Assembly (NCBI RefSeq): GCF_036588685.1
Contig: NC_086378.1
Coordinates: 28,745,578 to 28,809,577 of the forward strand
From: Mytilus trossulus
Lineage: Eukaryota > Mollusca > Bivalvia > Mytilida > Mytilidae
Length of the DNA stretch: 64,000 nucleotides
Direction: 5' to 3'
In this document: piece after piece, positions 57,787 through 64,000 of the stretch
Numbering within the stretch: the stretch's first letter is position 1
How the letters are laid out: every line of letters starts with the position of its first letter
The notes under the pieces: generated by a model
The model's database searches: none
The model's input: the letters and a program-made list of their open reading frames with translations, nothing else
Told to the model about the DNA's origin: nothing
Translations under genes and position numbers: made by a program

Positions 57787-60700
57787 GTATGTATAAAAAT
57801 AGGGTTGTAGCATATATATTTTGTACACACAAAAAGAAATTAATGTAAATATAAGAAAATATGGAGACGCGATAGGACGATTTCCTTGTGTCTAAACTAC
57901 CACGGCAAAAAATTTTTGGATTCAAAAGTATCTAATATCGGGTATGGTGACGGACTACCAGTAGACAGAGAAAAGTAGGATTTCTTTTTTGTTTTGTTAT
58001 ATTTATGATATTGAAGAATATTTATACACATATAACTATTTACGCTTGTGAAATGTAAGATTTTCTACAACCGATTTAGAACAACGGAGAAATAAATAAA
58101 CCTGAACGTCAAAATGATGAATTGAGTGAACTTTGCCTCGAATTTGTTAAATTTCTCATTACATTGTGCATATTGTACGGAAAGAAATGTACGGACTGAA
58201 AGGTATTCACACAGAGATTGCAAGACTAGTCACGTTAAGTACATCATTTTTTTGTATTAAAGAGCACGGAACGAAAGAAATGGGTCATGTTAAATTTGAA
58301 GGACCCAGTTTTGTCAATGTGTACGACCCAGTTTCGTGGTAAAATTTCACAAAGCAGGACCCGCTTTTTTCATAAAAAATAATCGTATACAATAAATTAA
58401 AATACGTCGTTCAGAGGACAATTTATCGTTTATTTGAATCCGTAAACACTTGAATTCCTGCTTTATAGGAAACAAATAATTTTTAATCTTGCTTTGTATA
58501 AAACAAATACTTTTACGGCGAAATACAAAGAAATGAAGGTTGTTATGCAATATGAGTTTAAGCTCTCTATTAATTTTTTTTTTATGAATTATGTAAATTT
58601 AAGTGATCAAATTTGGATAGTGTATATTTGTGTGGCCTTGCAAATTGAAGGACAGATATTTGATATGGGTTATTCTTGGACAACAGAATGGTTATTCTAA
58701 TAAATATTCCACTCTACCTTGGGTGTGAAATTCTTTCTACTGTCGTCTGATAAGAAAAATTTCTAAACACAAATGTCCATAATAACGCAAGAGAATAAGA
58801 CAACATATGATTATGCATGCATTTTCATACGGCGCTGTGATTCCAATAATCATACATCAAAAATCTAGATACCCCTCCTTGTAACTATTATACTATATAT
58901 AATTCTTAATTAGTAAATGTCTCTGGCCATCCATAAAATGCAATAAGGATTATACAATCAATAATTTTATAAATAAATGTGGTTTTTTATCTCATCATTG
59001 TGTAATGATTATTGTACATTGACAGTTATCATTTATAAACCTTGAAAATCATGACATAATAATCTAAGCTATCGTTTGCTAAAAAAGGGGCGTCCGCCAC
59101 TGATATAATATAACTCTATAGTGTATACCATCTTAATATTTTATAAGAAAAGAGAAAAAGGGACAACCGCCAAATAGGATGTGTATTGGATTACTAAGTT
59201 TACTGTGGATTCATTATTATTCGTTGGATACCAATGTTCGTGGATTTTGTGGGAACAGTCGAACCACGAAATTAAATGTTCAACGAATGACAAATTTTCT
59301 TATGGCTTGTATGCAGACTTCGGCAAAACCATGAAATCAAACATCCACGAACATGTAAGTTTTCCTCAATCCACGAAAATTGGTACCCACGAAAATAAAT
59401 GAATCTACAGTATATATTTTTTGAGAATCGTAATAGTATATGCAAGTTGAGTTTTAGACGACCCCCCTCCCCGCCATTGGATTACTAAATTTATACATTT
59501 TTGGGGAATCGTAATAGTATATGCAAGTTGATTTTGAGACCCCCCCTCTTGCCTTTCATTTTAAAAATCAGGAGATGTGGTATGATTGCCAATGGGACAA
59601 CTATCCACCAAAGTTCAAATAAAGTGGATGTAAGCAATTGTAGGCAACTGTACGGCCTAAAGCAAGAATTACCCATACCGTATATTGGACAATTTAAGGC
59701 TCCGACATAAAAAAAAAAAAGGAAACAATTCAATTGAGAATACTAACGGTCTATTTATATATTAAAGTAAAAGTTATAATCATATCACAACAAAGATATA
59801 GTTTTAAGCACATTTACTATACAGACACTGTAATTGAACAAGTTATGCCCTGTACAACTGATTTTTGTAGTTTGACTGTTCTTATGTTACATGCTGTTAC
59901 ATCACTGTGAAAGGTGGGAGGTGAGGGGTTTGCGCCGATGCGTTTTAACCCACTATTCTTTGAATGTGCAAGTCCCGCATCCAGTAGCATGTAATTTAGT
60001 GGTTGATTTTTGTTGCTTTATATCATAATTCTTTCCATGCACACAAATACAAACATTGAGATGCTCAAAGTGACTAGTCTTGCAATCTCCGTTTTAATAT
60101 GTTTCTTTCTGTACCTTAATTACCTTACAAGGTGCACAATTCAACGATAAAATTAAAACAAATCGAGGCAAGGTTCAGTCAATTCATCAATTTGACATGC
60201 TTGTTTACTTATTTCTCCGTAAATCTAAAACGGTTGAAGAAAATCTAACATCTCACAATCGAAAATATTTATGTCTTCACATATTCTTCAATTTCATAAA
60301 AATAACAAATAAATAAACAGAAATCCTACCTTTTCTCTGTCTATTGGTGGTCCGTCATATGATTTTCACCTGGATGGCTGCACATGCCTTATGTAGCTAA
60401 TTTGATTAGCAAAATACTGCGTGGATATATATAGAATATGACAACTATTTCTTTAACACTCATTCGTATGTTAAGGTTACATTCTCAGACATGTATATAA
60501 TCCAATTTAGTAACTGCATCAGTTTATTTTCAAACTGATCCACGCCTAATTAGATTGAATGTTAATTGTTGCTATTTTTAGCCACCGAAAGCTTTAGTGT
60601 CTAGAGCCTAGGTGGTCAAAGTGCAAGGCGATTTTGTGCCACGATATCCCATTAGCATGAGATTCAAATCTAGGCCAGGGAAGAACCAAAAAAGTTGCTA

Positions 60701-63700
60701 CCTCAAATTTACAGATCTACCAGTGTTGTGCTGTTGTTTAGACGAATTATATATACAGAATGAATTTTCAGCCTTGTATCACCATCACTGCTGGCGATCC
60801 GATGGATAAAATCTGTTGTAGAGTCGTCACTGGTTCAGACGTACTTATAATACAATTAGTTTTGTAACTGCATCTTACATTCATTTGTAGGTAGCTTTAC
60901 AATAGATAATTAAGCTGTTATCTTAAAATTCCGTCGTCATGCCTATTATATCATGTACTGTGCTTCAATACTAAATAAATCTAACGAGTAAAGGTAACAC
61001 CCACCCAACGCAAGCTTGGTTATTATAAAGTCTCGGTATTATAAGTACATCTGAACCAATGACGACTCTACAACAGATTTTATCCATCGTATCATTTTTT
61101 TAAGATCCAACTGAAAAAACACCCATGTTTTCTACTTGATACCTAATTGTTCTGCTTAATTATGTAATAGATATATTGAAAACTTGTGCAAATGATGTTT
61201 TTATAATAAAATACTTCGTTATTTAGCCTAAAACTGTCTTTTTTCTTTGTTTCTAATAGTTTTTTTAGATTTTGTTACTATAGCAAACATTACAGTAAGC
61301 ATTTAGCGCTTTTTCTAACAAGGAGATTCGATTCTTTTGTTCTATTTCAACTGGGTTTCCGTCTGATTAGCATGCGTTCGAATTCGGGACAGGGAAGATA
61401 AAAAAAATGCTTCCTCAAATTTACAGATCTAACATTGTTGGGCTGTTGTTTAGACAAACTATATATAAAAGGTAACAAAATGGATCTTTGTACTAATCTA
61501 ATACCAAACAGAAAACAATAAACTTGTGGCAAAGATGTTATACCACAAACATGAGTACACCATATCCTGATTTCGACAATTAATGTCTCTTCGTTGATGT
61601 TAGGGATAGACATGGTATTTGGACGGCCACATAATTTACCTCAAGTTAGGATAGACTCTTGAATATTTAAAAAAAATAGTTGAAATAGGATGAACGGATT
61701 ATATAAACTGGAGGGAAAATATAATACAAGCCCAAACGAAAATTTATAAACAAGTCAGAATTGAAAACAACGTTCAAACCCATGTGTGCGTTGGATAAAA
61801 ACCGCGATTTTTATACGTGAGAGTGTAAAACAAATTTCGTAGTAGAGGGATCTAAAAACAGCACAAACAACATTTTCCAAAAGACCAAAAAAAGTGAAAA
61901 AGTATATTTTAACAAAACCCATTTAACTAACAGGTCGAACAACTGATGTTCTTAAACCCTGTTGACTGCCATTGGCGATTGCCAAATAAATTGATAAAAA
62001 ATGTAACAAAATGGATCTTTATACTAATCTAATATTGATTTTAAAATACTTTTAGGTGTATATAAAGACAAAAAAATAGAAATGGAATTTTTTCTTCCAA
62101 TATACTCGTTGGCAAACACGATTATAAAGCTGATAATGTGTGTAACCTAAATATACACATAGCTTTGTTTTACTTCACGTCGGTACTCTGCACTTCAGTA
62201 TACTTCTAAACGAAGACAATAATCTATATTTAAATGTATATTTTAATAAGATTCGGGCTTTCGGAAGTGAGTTTCTGTAAAGTCCTATATGTAACCGTAC
62301 AGCCATCGACAATGAGCAAAACCTTTACAACATAGTAACCTTCAAAATGCTAAGAAATTTACAATCTAAAACAGATTACATAAATGTTTTAAATTTCTTT
62401 CTTGTTAGTGTTCTATATATGCATGTATAATTTGTTGATGGCCATTTAGTAGTCATCAATCAATCAATCTATTAGTATTGTCTATGCCTTGAAATATAGA
62501 CATAAGTGTTTATTTTACTATTTGCAAACTTAATTTGTATTTTTTAATCTTAATATACCTTTATCTACAGGAGGCACCGGGGATAATGGATCAAACAGTA
62601 GAAACGGTAATGAAAATGGGGAACGTAATGGGAATGGTGAGTTTAATGGAGATGGTGGTATGACAAATGGAGGTGGTATGACAAATGGAGGTGGTATGAC
62701 AAATGGAGGTGGTATGTCAAATGGAGATGGTATGAAAAATGGAGGTGGTATGATAAATGGAGGTGTTATGACAAATGGAGGTGGTATGACAAATGGAAAT
62801 GGTATGACAAATGGAGGTGGTATGCCAAATGGAGGTGGTGGAGGTGGTATGACAAATGGAGGTGGTATGACAAATGGAGGGGGTATGCCAAATGGAGGGG
62901 GTATGACAAATGGAAGGGGTATGACAAATGGAGGGGGTATGACAAATGGAGGTGGTATGATCAATGGAGTCGGTATGCCAAATGGAGGTGGTATGATAAA
63001 TGGAGGTGGTATGACAAATGCCGGTGATATGCCAAATGGAGGTGGTATGACAAATGGAGGGGGTATGACAAATGGAGGTGGTATGATCAATGGAGGTGGT
63101 ATGTCAAATGGAGGTGGTATGACGAATGGAGTTGGTATGTCAAATGGAGATGGTATGACAAATGGAAGTGGTGTGCCAAATGGAGGTGATATGATAAATG
63201 GAGGTGGGATGACAAATGGAGGTGGTGGAGCTGGTTTTTCAGATGGAGGTGGTTTGGCAAATGGAGGGGGTATAACAAATGGAGGTGGTATAATCAATGG
63301 AGGTGGTATGACAAATGGAAGTGGTTTGACAAATGGAGGTGGTCTGCCAAATGGAGGTGGTGGAGGTGGTATGCCAAATGGAGATGGTATGATAAATGGA
63401 GGTGGTATGACAAATGGAGGAGGTATGCCAAATGGAGATGGTGGAGGTGGTTTTCCAAATGGAGGTGATATGCTAAAGGGAGATGGTATAGTAAATGGAG
63501 GTGGTATGACAAATGGAGGGGGTATGCCAAATGGAGATGGTATGATAAATGGAGGTGGTATGACAAATGGAGGTGGTTTTCCAAATGGAGGTGGTATGCC
63601 AAATGGAGATGGTAGAGGTGGTTTACCAAATGGAGGTAGTATGCCAAATGGAGATGGTATGATAAATGGAGGTGGTATGACAAATGGAGGTGGTTTGACA

Positions 63701-64000
63701 AATGGAGGGGGTATGACAAATGGAGGTGGTATGACAAATGGAGGGGGTTTTCCAAATGAAGGTGTCATGACAAATGGAGGTGGTCTGCCAAATGGGAATG
63801 GTGGAGGTGGTATGCCAAAAGAAGATGGTGGAGATGGTTTTCCAGATGGAGGTGGTTTGACAAATGGAGGTGTTGGAGGTGGTATGACAAATGGAGATGG
63901 TATGACAAATGGAGGTGGTATGCCAACTGGAGGTGGTGTGATAAATGGAGGGGGTATGCCAAATGGAGGTGGTATGACAAATGCCGGTGGTATGCCAAAT
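57729..64000 (+). CDS. Secreted Met/Asn/Gly hexapeptide-repeat protein, partial at window end
   Basis: Exon 1 57729-57786 encodes a signal peptide (MGKLGVIWILILFIVYIDA) nearly identical to gene 1. After a 4.8-kb phase-1 intron, exon 2 opens at 62571 and stays open to the window end, giving at least 496 residues. The mature chain starts Gly-Gly-Thr, has a short Asn/Gly/Glu-rich head, then about 75 copies of a Gly-Met-(Thr/Pro/Ile/Ser)-Asn-Gly-Gly hexamer encoded by 18-base units, with occasional Gly-rich spacers. No cysteine or charged domain is seen in the array. Low-complexity, Gly/Asn-rich secreted chains occur among shell-matrix and byssal proteins; a structural extracellular role is inferred. 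The stop codon is outside the window. Confidence 0.85.
59203..59410. mobile_element. TA-flanked MITE (208 bp)
   Basis: Ends CTGTGGATTCATTATTATTC and (reverse complement) CTGTAGATTCATTTATTTTC, flanked by TA at 59201-59202 and 59411-59412. It is inserted in one unit of a local duplication whose second unit (from 59477) is uninterrupted. Confidence 0.8.
59570..59760 (+). repeat. Dispersed repeat R1
   Basis: GATGTGGTATGATTGCCAAT through GGCAACTGTACGGCC and AAACAATTCAATTGAGAA. Confidence 0.75.
60583..60760 (+). mobile_element. SINE S1, diverged copy
   Basis: CCACCGAAAGCTTTAGTG head, GGCGATTTTGTGCCACGATA, B-box relic GATTCAAATCTA and tail TTACAGATCTACCAGTGTTG. Confidence 0.65.
60797..61093. repeat. 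Inverted repeat in intron of secreted gene 2
   Basis: GATGGATAAAATCTGTTGTA ... GTACTTATAATAC on the left pairs with the inverted copy at 61037-61093 (ends TTATCCATCGTATC). Arms of about 57 bases are nearly identical, with about 180 bases between. Confidence 0.75.
61350..61470 (+). mobile_element. SINE S1, 5'-truncated
   Basis: Retains GCGTTCGAATTCGGGACAGG (B box region) and the tail TTACAGATCTAACATTGTTG. Confidence 0.65.
61480..62045 (-). repeat. Repeat R7 (reverse), with repeated ends
   Basis: GTAACAAAATGGATCTTTGTACTAA recurs about 525-530 bases later, so this copy spans just over one period of a repeat that is also duplicated at 36683-37578. It shares ACTGCCATTGGCGATTGCCA. Confidence 0.75.
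62571..64000 (+). CDS. Secreted gene 2, exon 2 (repeat domain, open to window end)
   Basis: Acceptor TTATCTACAG. The frame is open without a stop from 62571 to 64000, and all repeat-unit changes are multiples of three bases. This kept frame over 1.4 kb supports selection on the protein. The long proline-rich frame on the other strand is its mirror. Confidence 0.85.

Larger units (their letters stand above)
57787..62570 (+). other. Intron of secreted gene 2
   Basis: Contains a TA-flanked MITE (59203-59410), an R1 copy, SINE S1 pieces, an inverted pair (60797-60852 / 61037-61093) and a reverse R7 copy. The stretch 58000-59180 shows nothing recognised. The last 190 bases match gene 1's intron end. 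Confidence 0.7.

Noticed and set aside
62530..63768. 412-codon proline-rich open frame on the - strand
   Set aside because: It is the exact mirror of the hexamer-coding exon of secreted gene 2, starts in that exon's repeat and runs into its intron. It has no splice or signal context of its own.

Overview
The window reads as nuclear DNA of a marine bivalve, most probably a mytilid mussel. It is AT-rich, its genes are split by long introns, and it is packed with short interspersed repeats of types I associate with mussels and oysters. The species is an inference from repeat types and gene content. There is no prokaryotic organisation.

Region 1 (1-15100) is one nested transposon pile. The oldest layer is an LTR retrotransposon: a leader with a 44-bp tandem repeat (153-372), a broken gag in three pieces (377-723, 2401-3200, 11494-11738), a purine tract (14369-14381) and the start of a 3' LTR (14382). 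No pol was found. The gag was cut twice: by a Helitron-like element (724-2400) and by an 8.3-kb element (3201-11492) whose terminal inverted repeats are minisatellite arrays. The reading frame lines up again across both insertions. Three more Helitron-like elements (6714-7457, 7475-8214, 8307-9754) and a tRNA-type SINE sit inside the 8.3-kb insert. A Tc1/mariner-like element (12247-13725) lies in the retrotransposon 3' part.

Region 2 (15100-19850) is intergenic, with a hAT-type MITE, a SINE-like retroposon flanked by a 10-bp duplication, and a Penelope-like reverse transcriptase fragment.

Region 3 (19851-38055) is a complete tetraspanin gene on the + strand: seven coding exons, all introns phase 0, 301 residues, four membrane segments and a CCG-type large loop. 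Its introns hold a truncated LINE, two tandem repeat arrays, SINEs and a direct duplication.

Region 4 (38056-50300) is repeats and anonymous sequence around one intact single-coding-exon gene on the - strand (44416-46179). It encodes a RING-less TRIM-like protein with two B-boxes, a coiled coil, a propeller-like C-terminus and an acidic tail.

Region 5 (50335-64000) is the most interesting part. Two adjacent secreted-protein genes arose by tandem duplication. They share promoter, signal-peptide exon, phase-1 intron and flanks, but their second exons now encode unrelated low-complexity proteins. One is rich in Asp, Ser, Trp and Tyr with recurring WYS motifs (51913-55533). The other is built of Met/Asn/Gly hexapeptides (57729 to beyond 64000). 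This fits a fast-evolving family of secreted structural proteins, such as shell-matrix or byssal proteins, but tissue and role are inferred only.
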